Of a stretch of 44,371 nt of DNA, positions 18,129 through 26,793 are shown piece after piece. This DNA is from Helcococcus sueciensis DSM 17243 (GTDB lineage Bacteria > Bacillota > Clostridia > Tissierellales > Peptoniphilaceae), in assembly GCF_000423145.1 (NCBI RefSeq), contig NZ_KE383981.1, forward strand, positions 8,013 through 52,383, given 5' to 3'. The position numbers and the translations under genes were made by a program. Below the pieces are notes generated by a model. The model made no database searches and was not told the origin of the DNA. It saw nothing but the letters and a program-made list of their open reading frames with translations. Numbering within the stretch: position 1 is the stretch's first letter; the number at the start of each line of letters is the position of its first letter.

Positions 18129-20156
18129 ATGAAGGATAAAGACATCGAATTAGAAAATACCAGATTGTCTATTCTAGAAGAAGCGAAATCGATAGCCGAA
18201 GACAATAATGGGACTATTTTAGTATCTCAATTAGAGTCAATTGAAGGTTTTTCAACTTTAGATGATGATTTAATAGAAAAAATAAGAAAAGAATTATCAG
18301 AAAGTGATATAGATTTATTAAAAGATGGATATGAAGAAATAGAATCAGATTTAAGTGAAATAGATTATGATAGTATTGATGATTCTGCTGATTTAGAAGA
18401 AGATGATGAAGAGGAAGAAGAAACAAATCTTAATGATATAAAGGGTGCTTTTGTAGATGATCCGGTTAAGATGTATCTTAAAGAGATTGGTAAATTAAGT
18501 CTTTTATCTAAAGAAGAAGAAATAGCTTTAGCTAAAGAAATGGAAGAAGGTTCAATTGCGTATAAGTTGATTGAAGGTCTACCATATACTATAGATGAAG
18601 AAGTTGAACTATCTAAGAAACAAACATATTTTGATTTAGCGAAGAAAATATTATTTGGCTATTCAAAATTAGAAGCTGGAGAAGAGATTTCTCAAGAGAG
18701 ATTAGATGAAATTAAATTTCTTTATAATATGAGAAAATTTGCGAATCAAGAAGATGAATTGACCAAAGATGAAACGGATAAACTTCAAATTCTTAAAGCT
18801 TTAAATGATTTAATAGTAATAAGATTAGATAAGTCTGTAGTATCAGAATTCAAAATAAAAGATATTATGATTTCTATAGAAATGATTCAGGCAGTTCTTT
18901 TTGATCTATTAGTTTCTAAAGATGAAGATATAGTTTTAGATGGGAAAAATGTAAAAGAATATTCAAGTACGAGTAACTTTGTGTATAAAAACAAGGATTC
19001 CATTATAAAACTTTCAAAAAAAATAAGTGAAAAAGGTGATACTGAAGAAAGTTTCTATAAAGAATTTAGTGATCTTGACTTTGAACCAATAGCAGATAGT
19101 GAAAAACTTTCAACAGAAGTTAAATATGAAATATTAAAATATTATGTGTATTCTGACTTAGTTGTTAGAGAGAGATATGGTAAATTCAATAAAGATATAG
19201 TGTTTTATGAAGAAGAAAATTACCAAATACTTGATATTGGTTTAGAAAAAATCTTGAATAGAATTAATGGAAATTGTGAAGATTTAGAAACTTGTACATT
19301 AAGTATGGACGAGTATGATGAAATCAAACAAATTTTTGAAAAAGGTAAATTAAACGAAAAGATAATTTGTAGAAGTGATTTAACACAACAAGATATTAGA
19401 TATCTAAAGAAATTAACAAGAATTGGAAAGCTTGCTAAGGGTAAGCTTGCTGAAACAAACTTAAGACTTGTAGTTTCAATAGCTAAAAGATACGTAGGTA
19501 GAGGGATGAGCTTTTTAGATTTAATTCAAGAGGGGAATTTAGGTCTAATGAAGGCTGTAGAAAAATTTGACTACAAACGTGGATTTAAATTTTCAACATA
19601 TGCTACCTGGTGGATTAGACAATCTATTACAAGAGCTATTGCGGATCAAGCTCGTACAATAAGAATTCCTGTTCATATGGTTGAAACTATCAATAAATTA
19701 TCGAGAGTTCAAAGACAATTAGTTCAAGAACTAGGAAGAAATCCTACAAATGAAGAAATCGCAAAAGAAATGGGCATCGATGTTGATAAGGTTATAGAAG
19801 TTAGAAAAATAGCTCAAGAGCCAGTGTCTTTAGAAGCTCCTATAGGAGAAGAAGATGATTCACATTTAGGAGATTTTATAGAAGATGAGAAAGCTCTAGC
19901 TCCTGATGATGCAGCAAATCAGACTATGCTTAAGGAACAACTTGAAGAAATACTTTCATCTTTATCTGATAGAGAAAAGAGAGTAATTGAAATGAGATTT
20001 GGACTTATTGATGGTGTTCCTAAAACTCTAGAAGATGTAGGTAAGGAATTTGACGTAACAAGAGAACGTATAAGACAAATTGAAGCGAAAGCGATTAGAA
20101 AACTAAGAAGACCAGGTAAGAGTGACAAAATACGTGACTATTTAGAAGGTCTATAA
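18129..20156 (+). CDS. rpoD: Primary sigma factor RpoD/SigA with a large insertion
   Basis: The 675-residue housekeeping sigma factor. Residues 1-105 form an acidic region 1.1-like part (with EEDDEEEEE). Region 1.2 is [32 protein letters not shown] (about 109-142). Regions 2-4 run from about 438 ([25 protein letters not shown]...) to the end and are almost identical to Firmicute SigA, including [10 protein letters not shown] and [13 protein letters not shown]. Between them lies about 285 residues of unrecognised, charged, helical sequence. Firmicute SigA is usually near 370 residues and lacks this; E. coli RpoD has a 'non-conserved region' at the same place. There is no frameshift and the codon usage looks like its neighbours. 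AGGAGG precedes ATG 18129. Confidence 0.96.
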   Translation: MKDKDIELENTRLSILEEAKSIAEDNNGTILVSQLESIEGFSTLDDDLIEKIRKELSESDIDLLKDGYEEIESDLSEIDYDSIDDSADLEEDDEEEEETNLNDIKGAFVDDPVKMYLKEIGKLSLLSKEEEIALAKEMEEGSIAYKLIEGLPYTIDEEVELSKKQTYFDLAKKILFGYSKLEAGEEISQERLDEIKFLYNMRKFANQEDELTKDETDKLQILKALNDLIVIRLDKSVVSEFKIKDIMISIEMIQAVLFDLLVSKDEDIVLDGKNVKEYSSTSNFVYKNKDSIIKLSKKISEKGDTEESFYKEFSDLDFEPIADSEKLSTEVKYEILKYYVYSDLVVRERYGKFNKDIVFYEEENYQILDIGLEKILNRINGNCEDLETCTLSMDEYDEIKQIFEKGKLNEKIICRSDLTQQDIRYLKKLTRIGKLAKGKLAETNLRLVVSIAKRYVGRGMSFLDLIQEGNLGLMKAVEKFDYKRGFKFSTYATWWIRQSITRAIADQARTIRIPVHMVETINKLSRVQRQLVQELGRNPTNEEIAKEMGIDVDKVIEVRKIAQEPVSLEAPIGEEDDSHLGDFIEDEKALAPDDAANQTMLKEQLEEILSSLSDREKRVIEMRFGLIDGVPKTLEDVGKEFDVTRERIRQIEAKAIRKLRRPGKSDKIRDYLEGL

Positions 20157-20168
20157 AATTAATATAAC

Positions 20169-20206
20169 AAAAATATCTACTTGAATTAGCAAGTAGATAT
20201 TTTTAT
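20169..20206 (+). terminator. Strong terminator after rpoD
   Basis: A perfect 15-bp stem (20169-20183 with 20190-20204) with a 6-base loop ends in five T followed by ATTT. It closes the long cluster that begins with nfeD. Confidence 0.93.
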
Positions 20207-20235
20207 TTGAGATAAAATTTATTTTAATATAGAAT
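20207..20235 (+). promoter_or_regulatory. Probable promoter of trmK-nif3 unit
   Basis: TTGAGA at 20207-20212 and TAGAAT at 20230-20235 are spaced by 17 bases, directly after the rpoD terminator and 33 bases before the trmK start. Confidence 0.6.
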
Positions 20236-20268
20236 ATATAAGCGATACCAACAATAGATGGAGTTAAT

Positions 20269-20952
20269 ATGAATAGAATTGATAAAATAGTTGAATTTGT
20301 AGATGAAAATAAAATAGTTGCAGATATTGGGTCTGATCATGGAATTACTGCAATAAAAATATATGAAGAAAAAAAACCAAAAAAAGTAATAGCTACAGAT
20401 ATATCAAAGGAATCTTTACAAAAGTTAGTTGATAAATTACAACATTCTAGATATGATATTGAGACTATTGTAACAGATGGTATCAGAGATCTTCCTAAAA
20501 ATATAGATGAAATAATAATTTCTGGAATGGGAGGATATTTAATTTCTAAGATAATTAAAAATGGTATTGATGTAGCAAAATTAGCGGATAAACTTATTTT
20601 ACAAGCGAATAACTCATTAGATCATTTGAGAAAATTTCTACATTCAGAAGGGTTTGAAATAATAGATGAAGCAAATGTATATGAGGAAAACTATATATAT
20701 ACAATTATAGTTACAAAATATACAAACCAAGTAAATAAGTATGATAATAATGATTATTATATATATGGAAAAAAGAATATAGAAAATAAAGATGAATTGA
20801 CAATAAAGTATATTGAAAGAGAATTGAACCATTCTAAAACTGTTATAAACAATATAAAATCAAATGATACAATTGTTGTTAAAAATCGTATAAAAGAATT
20901 GGAAGATAAAATTAATTGTATGGAGAATTTATTATGCAAATTAAAGAGTTGA
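20269..20952 (+). CDS. trmK: tRNA (adenine22-N1)-methyltransferase TrmK
   Basis: A 227-residue Rossmann-fold methyltransferase that makes m1A22 in bacterial tRNAs. Visible motifs are VADIGSDHGITAIKI (SAM loop), VIATDISKESLQKL (motif II) and IISGMGGYLISKII (the catalytic-loop signature of the family). The C-terminal 50 residues look like a coiled coil, as in B. subtilis YqfN. ATG 20269 has GATGGAG upstream. Its end overlaps the nif3-family gene by 19 bases, the usual trmK-yqfO pairing after sigA. Confidence 0.94.
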   Translation: MNRIDKIVEFVDENKIVADIGSDHGITAIKIYEEKKPKKVIATDISKESLQKLVDKLQHSRYDIETIVTDGIRDLPKNIDEIIISGMGGYLISKIIKNGIDVAKLADKLILQANNSLDHLRKFLHSEGFEIIDEANVYEENYIYTIIVTKYTNQVNKYDNNDYYIYGKKNIENKDELTIKYIERELNHSKTVINNIKSNDTIVVKNRIKELEDKINCMENLLCKLKS

Positions 20953-21704
20953 TTGAATTATTTGAAAAAAAGATAAATCCAAATTTACAAGAAGAGTGGG
21001 ATAATAGTGGATTACAAATTGGTGATATTAATCAAGAATTGACAGGTATAATCACAACACTTGAAATTACTCCAGAAGTTATAGAAAATGCAATAGAAAA
21101 TAATTGTAATTTAATATTTTGTCATCATCCAATAATTTTTGGTGGAATAAATTCTATTGACAATGATGATTTTAAAGGGAAAAAAATAATAAAAGCAATT
21201 CAAAATAATATTGTAATATATGCAAGTCATACTCCATCAGATATGAAAGGTTTTAATGAATATATTCTGAATAGAATGGGATTTGAATCAGATGGATTTA
21301 TAAAAGAATATAAAGAAAATCTATATTACGGAGATTTTAGTAATGTAGATATAAAATTTAAAACTTTAGTAAAACAAATTAAAGAAAATTTAGATTTAGA
21401 TAGAGTTATTGTTTATGGAGAAATTGATAAAGTAACTAGAATAGGATTAGTTACAGGATCTGGTATGGATTTTGTAAATGAAGCTATAGATAAAGGAGTC
21501 GAAGTATATATAACAGGAGATATTACTCATCACCATGCAATGGATTCTATAGAAAAAGGCTTAGTTCTAATAGACATAAGTCATGAAGGTTCAGAGAGAT
21601 ATTTTTCATGTTTTGCAGAAAATATCTTAAGTGAATATATTGAAGATGATATAACATTTATAAAATATGAGAATGAAGCAAAATATTTAAGACAGATTTG
21701 GTAA
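20934..21704 (+). CDS. Nif3-like dinuclear metal centre protein
   Basis: A 256-residue Nif3/DUF34 family protein, a hexameric dimetal-binding protein proposed to act like GTP cyclohydrolase I type 2. Metal ligands appear in FCHHPIIFGG and YASHTPSDMKGFN near the N terminus and in VYITGDITHHHAMD and ISHEGSERYF near the C terminus. It lacks the extra central PII-like domain of longer Firmicute homologues such as YqfO (about 370 residues). ATG 20934 has TGGAG upstream and lies within the trmK end; the frame extends to 20916 without a ribosome site. Confidence 0.92.
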   Translation: MQIKELIELFEKKINPNLQEEWDNSGLQIGDINQELTGIITTLEITPEVIENAIENNCNLIFCHHPIIFGGINSIDNDDFKGKKIIKAIQNNIVIYASHTPSDMKGFNEYILNRMGFESDGFIKEYKENLYYGDFSNVDIKFKTLVKQIKENLDLDRVIVYGEIDKVTRIGLVTGSGMDFVNEAIDKGVEVYITGDITHHHAMDSIEKGLVLIDISHEGSERYFSCFAENILSEYIEDDITFIKYENEAKYLRQIW

Positions 21705-21744
21705 AATGTTCGACAAAATAGTGTAATTGTGTTAAATTTAAATA

Positions 21745-22232
21745 ACGAGTATGTCAGATAATCGCGAGATGAAAATTTCGAGGAAAGTCCGTGCACCATA
21801 CAGCAGAATGCCAGATAACGTCTGGTGGAGGCGACTCTAAGGCTAGTGCAACAGAAATATACCGCAGAATTTAACTTGTGTTAATTATAGGCTTCTCACC
21901 GACGAATCCTAACCAATCGAAGCTCCTAAGGTCGCTTCTCTTGGGGATTCTTGATGTGAGACCTACTTTATATTTCCAATGTTTGATTGGATAAATCCCA
22001 TCAAATATTGGAGCGCATAAGTTAGGTCTGTAAGGGTGGAAAGGCGAGGTAAGAGCTCACCAGCGTATAGGTAACTATACGGCTATGTAAACCCCATTCG
22101 GTGCAAAATCAAAATAGGATAAAAGCCCAGTAGCTGGCTGGGTCCGGTAGGTAGATTGCTTTAATGTATAGGCGACTATACATATAGATAGATGATTATC
22201 AAATACAGAACACGGCTTATAGACATGCTCGC
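21745..22232 (+). ncRNA. rnpB: RNase P RNA, enlarged
   Basis: The RNA subunit of ribonuclease P, which matures tRNA 5' ends. Universally conserved segments are present in order: GAGGAAAGTCCGTGC (about 21780), GCAACAGAAATATACCGC (about 21848), AAGGGTGGAAAGGCGAGGT (about 22032), AAACCCC and the 3' signature ACAGAACACGGCTTA (about 22205). The terminal helix P1 pairs 21746-21755 with 22222-22231 (one G-U), which sets the ends. About 488 nucleotides is long for this RNA (usually 350-420). The excess sits between 21872 and 22024. A weak promoter (TCGACA at 21710, TTAAAT at 21732) precedes it, and no terminator separates it from dut. Confidence 0.93.
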
Positions 22233-22245
22233 CAATTTATATTGG
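22232..22245 (+). promoter_or_regulatory. Short inverted repeat overlapping the dut ribosome binding site
   Basis: CCAAT (22232-22236) and ATTGG (22241-22245) flank TTAT. The 3' arm covers the first two bases of GGAGG (22244-22248) of dut. It starts at the end of the RNase P RNA. It might tune dut translation or mark the RNase P 3' end; the stem is short and AT-rich, so this is tentative. Confidence 0.35.
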
Positions 22246-22253
22246 AGGATTTT

Positions 22254-22679
22254 ATGAAATTAAAAATTGTGACAGAAAATTTTATTCCTAAATACGCTAC
22301 AGAAGGTAGTGCAGGATTTGATTTATTTTGTAATAATGAAGAGCCAATAGTAGTTAAACCGAATGAAGTGGCAAATGTTCCGACTGGATTAAAAGTATCT
22401 ATTCCTAAAGGTTATTTTGGTGCTATTTATCCAAGATCTTCTGCAGGTATAAAACATAGAATTACTTTAGCGAATACAGTAGGTATAATTGATTCAGATT
22501 ACAGAGGTGATATTCATATATTTTTTGTAAATAATAGTGATAAAGAACATGTAATCCATAAAGGAGATAGATTAGCTCAAATGATTATTCAGCCATATGT
22601 ACAGGTTGAATTTGATATAGTCGATAGTTTAGATGAAACAGATCGTGGAGAAGGTGGAATAGGATCTACAGGTAGATAA
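22254..22679 (+). CDS. dut: dUTP diphosphatase (trimeric dUTPase)
   Basis: A 141-residue trimeric dUTPase that hydrolyses dUTP to dUMP and keeps uracil out of DNA. The five family motifs are recognisable: GSAGFDLF, PRSSAGIKHRI, NTVGIIDSDYRGDI (catalytic Asp, Tyr), RLAQMIIQP and the P-loop-like C-terminal tail RGEGGIGSTGR. ATG 22254 follows TTGGAGG; an in-frame TTG at 22242 overlaps that site. It starts 22 bases after the RNase P RNA and ends immediately before the DUF4091 gene. Confidence 0.96.
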   Translation: MKLKIVTENFIPKYATEGSAGFDLFCNNEEPIVVKPNEVANVPTGLKVSIPKGYFGAIYPRSSAGIKHRITLANTVGIIDSDYRGDIHIFFVNNSDKEHVIHKGDRLAQMIIQPYVQVEFDIVDSLDETDRGEGGIGSTGR

Positions 22680-24290
22680 ATGAAATTCGATTTTAAGATA
22701 GTAAATTCAAATAAACAATTTAAAGAAATTTCTTCTAATGAATTTAATTCAATAGAAGAAATTTTTAAATATAAAGCATGGAAAAATGATCATATAATAA
22801 TTCAATTATTAGTGTATGCAAATGAAGATAGTACCCTTAATTTAGGTATAGATAAAGTAGATGAAGTAGAATCTAAGATATATGCTGTTCAAAAAGTTTT
22901 AGCATACACTGGAAAACCATTTGAGCCAATACCTTATGAAGAAAATATAAAAAGAACAGAGGCTTCCGATTTATTGATTGAAACTAATCAAGTAAAGCTT
23001 ACTAAAGGAGATTTTACATCATTTTTTATAGATATTTATACAAAAAATGCTAAAGATTCAAAAATAAACATTGCTATAAGTGATGGTGAGAAAATTATTA
23101 ATAAAGAATTAGAATTGGAAGTTATTGATAAATTTGTAGAAATAAATAAAGAAATTTTTGATATTCAACTTTGGCAATATCCTTACTCATCTGCGGAATA
23201 CTATGAAGTAGAACCATTTAGCAATGATCATGTTGAAATATTAAAAAAGCATTTAAAACCATATAAAGACTTAGGTGGAGATGCTATAGTTGCTTCTTTA
23301 TGCGAAGATGCTTGGGGTGATCAAACATATAGCAAAAATAAAATAAAATTTCCGTCAATGATTAAATGGAAATTAGAAGAAGAGATGAGATATGATTTTA
23401 GTGATTTTGATAAGTGGATTGGAATCACAAATGATTTAGGTTTGGGACAAAAAAGAATCATATTGTATGGAATGGCTCCATGGCATGAATCGTTTACCTA
23501 TATAAAAGATGGGGAATTAGTAAGGGAAAAATATGATATTAAGTCTAAGTTATATTCTGATAGATGGATGCATTTTTTAGAGCATCTCTATCGACATCTT
23601 GAGAGTAAAAATATTCACGAAAAAGTTTTTATTGGAATAGATGAAAAGGGATTTAATGATGAAATTTTTGAGATTATAGAAAAAGCAAGTGATAAATTAA
23701 ATATAAATATTAAAGTTGCAGCAGCTATTGATGATTTTGAAAATACTAAAAAATATGATAAATATATTGAATATGCTTCAGTTTCTTTTATTGAATATGA
23801 AAAAGATAGAAACAAGTTTATTGAATTTACAAATGAAAGAAGAAAACAAAATAAATATACTTCCCTGTATTCATGTACAGGACATAAGCCTGGAAATTTT
23901 GTTTTAAGTCAATTTGGAGAAACTTATATTACTGTTGTACAGTCATTTATCGCAGATGGCTTCTTAAGATGGGCATATGATGCGTGGGTTAAAAATCCTT
24001 TGGTTGATGTTACACATGAATTTTTTGAGCCTGGAGATTGTTTCTTAATATATCCTGCATTAAAAAATTGTGAAAAACCAAATATTTCTATTAGATATTT
24101 AAAAATATTGGAAGCTATTCATGATGGATATAAATTACGAAGCATATTAAATGAAGAAGAATTATTTGATTTTTTCAGAAGATTAGATACAAAATTTGTT
24201 TGGTCAAATACTTATCCTACAAGTGAAGAAACAGCGATATTGTTTGAAGATATAAAAAGGATAAAAGAAATTATTAATAGTAGGAGATGA
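22680..24290 (+). CDS. DUF4091 protein, putative cytoplasmic glycoside hydrolase
   Basis: A 536-residue protein that I match to the DUF4091 family by its C-terminal half: a (beta/alpha)-barrel-like part with YGMAPWHESF and FIGIDEKGFND, then YTSLYSCTGHKPGNFVLSQFGETYI, DGFLRWAYDAWVKNPLVDVTHEFFEPGDCFLIYP. Residues 1-170 look like a beta-sandwich. The pattern (barrel, many conserved Trp, DE pairs) suggests a glycosidase, but no member function is known to me with confidence. There is no signal peptide, so a transported oligosaccharide would be the substrate. It begins the base after the dut stop and overlaps the start region of a permease gene. Confidence 0.8.
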   Translation: MKFDFKIVNSNKQFKEISSNEFNSIEEIFKYKAWKNDHIIIQLLVYANEDSTLNLGIDKVDEVESKIYAVQKVLAYTGKPFEPIPYEENIKRTEASDLLIETNQVKLTKGDFTSFFIDIYTKNAKDSKINIAISDGEKIINKELELEVIDKFVEINKEIFDIQLWQYPYSSAEYYEVEPFSNDHVEILKKHLKPYKDLGGDAIVASLCEDAWGDQTYSKNKIKFPSMIKWKLEEEMRYDFSDFDKWIGITNDLGLGQKRIILYGMAPWHESFTYIKDGELVREKYDIKSKLYSDRWMHFLEHLYRHLESKNIHEKVFIGIDEKGFNDEIFEIIEKASDKLNINIKVAAAIDDFENTKKYDKYIEYASVSFIEYEKDRNKFIEFTNERRKQNKYTSLYSCTGHKPGNFVLSQFGETYITVVQSFIADGFLRWAYDAWVKNPLVDVTHEFFEPGDCFLIYPALKNCEKPNISIRYLKILEAIHDGYKLRSILNEEELFDFFRRLDTKFVWSNTYPTSEETAILFEDIKRIKEIINSRR

Positions 24291-24292
24291 TC

Positions 24293-25612
24293 GTGAAGCG
24301 TGAAACATATGGAGTTTTTACAGCGATTACAATGGTTGTAGGAATAGTTATAGGATCTGGAATTTATTTTAGAGCGGATGATATATTTGCATTTACTAAC
24401 GGAAATTTGTTACTTAGTATAATTGTAATGATTATGGGATCTATTAGCATAATATTTGGTTCGTTATCATTCTCTTATTTATCAAGAAAAACTACTGAAT
24501 CAGGCGGTGTTATAAATTATTTTGAAACGTTTATATCACATGATTTAGCAAGAGGGTATGGTTGGTTTTTTGCTTTTATATATTTACCTTCTGTGTCAGT
24601 TGTATTAGGGTGGGCTGCAGCTCTTTATACATTTATTTTAATTGGAATAGATGCTACTTTGCCTATGCAAATAGCACTTGGCCTATTTTATAATATATTC
24701 TTGATAATTATAAATTCATTAAATAGAAAATTTGGATCAGCTATACAAAATGTCTCTACATTAATAAAATTAATTCCTTTATTTGCTATTGCTATTTATG
24801 GAATTTTTTATGCAAATAATTTAGGAAATTTTGATAATATCCTAAATAGTTTTGCAAAAGAATTTAAAACTTATACGTGGCTAACAGCACTAGTACCTTT
24901 AGCTTATTCTCTTGATGGGTGGACGATTACATTAAATATTGCTCCTGAAGTAAAAAATTCGAAAAAGAATATGCCGATTGCGCTAATTGTTGGACCGATT
25001 ATCATATTATTTGTTTACATTGTGTATTTGATAGGTATTTACAGTATACTTGGCCCTGAACAAATTATTTCACTTGGTGATGAAGCGATATTTGTAGCCG
25101 GAAAAAAAATATTAGGTGATAGGCTTGGAAATGTATTATTAACTATTGTAGTGGTTTCAGTGATTGGAGTTTTAAATGGATTGAGCCTTGGTTCTATTAG
25201 AATACCTCAAGCATTAGCTGAAAAGAGAATGATATCCGATAAATGGGAAATATCTAAGATTGATGAGAAACTTCAAATATCTAAGAAAGCTGTTTATATC
25301 TATATTATAGCGATTATATTTTGGAATTTCATACACTATTTAGTAATGAAATATAATGTTTTTAACGGACGAGATATTAGTGAAATATCAATTGTATTTA
25401 ATTATTTAATTTATATATTGCTTTATAAAAAAACGTTTGAGATAGTAAAATCAAAAAGTAAATTAAAAATATTTATACCTATTATTGCAAGTATGGGTTC
25501 AATAATTATATTAATAGGTTCTTTACTTACAAGTTTTATATATATAAGTACATTTTTATTAATAAGTGGAAGTGTTGTATTTTTTGGATATAGGTATGTA
25601 CCTAAGGAATAA
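24293..25612 (+). CDS. APC-superfamily amino acid permease (LAT-like)
   Basis: A 439-residue integral membrane transporter with about 12 hydrophobic helices. The first helix carries the APC signature VGIVIGSGIYFRADD, whose glycine-rich unwound segment binds the amino group of substrates. The region LAYSLDGWTITLNIAPEVKNSKKNMPIAL matches the conserved loop around TM6-7. It resembles SteT/LAT-type exchangers, but the substrate cannot be read from sequence. GTG 24293 is the preferred start because AGGAG ends 6 bases before it; ATG 24287 directly abuts AGGAG. It is last in the unit and followed by a terminator. Confidence 0.9.
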   Translation: MKRETYGVFTAITMVVGIVIGSGIYFRADDIFAFTNGNLLLSIIVMIMGSISIIFGSLSFSYLSRKTTESGGVINYFETFISHDLARGYGWFFAFIYLPSVSVVLGWAAALYTFILIGIDATLPMQIALGLFYNIFLIIINSLNRKFGSAIQNVSTLIKLIPLFAIAIYGIFYANNLGNFDNILNSFAKEFKTYTWLTALVPLAYSLDGWTITLNIAPEVKNSKKNMPIALIVGPIIILFVYIVYLIGIYSILGPEQIISLGDEAIFVAGKKILGDRLGNVLLTIVVVSVIGVLNGLSLGSIRIPQALAEKRMISDKWEISKIDEKLQISKKAVYIYIIAIIFWNFIHYLVMKYNVFNGRDISEISIVFNYLIYILLYKKTFEIVKSKSKLKIFIPIIASMGSIIILIGSLLTSFIYISTFLLISGSVVFFGYRYVPKE

Positions 25613-25649
25613 AAAAGGAACTTAGATATTTTTGTCTAAGTTCCTTTTT
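25612..25649. terminator. Bidirectional terminator between permease gene and galT
   Basis: A perfect 15-bp stem (25612-25626 with 25635-25649) with A5 on the left and T5 on the right can stop transcripts from both convergent genes. It starts at the last base of the permease stop codon. Confidence 0.93.
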
Positions 25650-25673
25650 ATGAATATTAAATTGTGAAATTAG

Positions 25674-26669
25674 TTACCATATAACTTCTTTATCTTCCAT
25701 AAATTCTTTATAAGCGTCTTTTAATTCAAATACAGTTTCTTCAACTCTTCTTGGATTAGTTTTAGCCCAAGCTCCTGTTTCAGATGAAGCATACCATTTA
25801 ATTGAGTTTTCACCTCTTAGTGGAGGATAGAATTTAACGTGGAAATTATAATAAGATTTAGATTCATTTTCAAGTTCTGAGTTTACAGGTGTTTGATATA
25901 TACACATCATATATGGAAATACTTTGTTATATAGTTTATCAAACATACCTTGTGTTTTTTTCAAAATATCTGCAAAATCTTCGGTAGTTTTTTCATCAAA
26001 ATCTTCAAATGTATGAATATCATCTTTTAAAGGAACTATATATACCCCATAAGGGAAGTCTGTATAGAATGGTAAGAATACTACGAAGCTATCATTCTGG
26101 AAAACGACTCTTTTATCTACTTTAAGTTCTTCATCTCTTATTGACAAAATTAGTGATTTATTATTTTTATCGTGGAATTTTTTAGAGTTTTCAAGCTCTA
26201 ATTTAAGTCTTAAAGGCATAAAACCATATCCATAAATTTGACCATGTGGGTGAGGTTGTGTAGTTCCAACTTCTTTACCTCTATTTTCAAAAGGCATTAT
26301 ATATTTTATATTTTCATCTTTTTTTATTTCGATAAATCTTTCTTTCCATAAATTAACAAGTTTTGTAAGATGATCTATACTTAATTCCCATAATGACGCA
26401 TCATGCTTTGGAGAATATAAAATTACTTCTGCTTTACCATAAGATGGTGCAGTTTTAAACAATTCTGTATCTATGTCATCAGGTTGTGGTGGATTTGGCA
26501 TCATAGATGGCCAGTCATTATCGTATTTAAGAACTGTATATGTATCCTTAATTTGATTTGAACCTGGACAAAATGCACAATAATTTTTCGGCATATCAGG
26601 TCTATGTTGTCTATCACCATTTACAATAGTCCAATCATCTAGTAATGGGTTGTATCTAAACTCAGCCAT
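25674..26669 (-). CDS. galT: Galactose-1-phosphate / hexose-1-phosphate uridylyltransferase
   Basis: A 331-residue class I GalT of the Leloir pathway, exchanging UMP between UDP-glucose and galactose-1-phosphate. The active-site HPHGQIYGYG contains the nucleophile His142. Zinc ligands Cys31 and Cys34 are in CAFCPG. MPFENRGKEVGTTQ precedes the active site as expected. GGAGG stands upstream of the ATG at 26669. No galK or galE lies in the window, so the substrate phosphate must come from elsewhere or from a phosphorylase pathway. A -10 TATAAT on the minus strand (about 26699-26704) precedes it. Confidence 0.95.
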   Translation of the reverse strand: MAEFRYNPLLDDWTIVNGDRQHRPDMPKNYCAFCPGSNQIKDTYTVLKYDNDWPSMMPNPPQPDDIDTELFKTAPSYGKAEVILYSPKHDASLWELSIDHLTKLVNLWKERFIEIKKDENIKYIMPFENRGKEVGTTQPHPHGQIYGYGFMPLRLKLELENSKKFHDKNNKSLILSIRDEELKVDKRVVFQNDSFVVFLPFYTDFPYGVYIVPLKDDIHTFEDFDEKTTEDFADILKKTQGMFDKLYNKVFPYMMCIYQTPVNSELENESKSYYNFHVKFYPPLRGENSIKWYASSETGAWAKTNPRRVEETVFELKDAYKEFMEDKEVIW

Positions 26670-26793
26670 TTTTCCTCCTAAAATATATTCTGTGATATAA
26701 TTATACTATTAAAATTTAAAAATAGAAAATCTATATTATTTATACTATACTATTAATATATTGTTAATTACATTAATTCGCCTAGGAGGTCAA

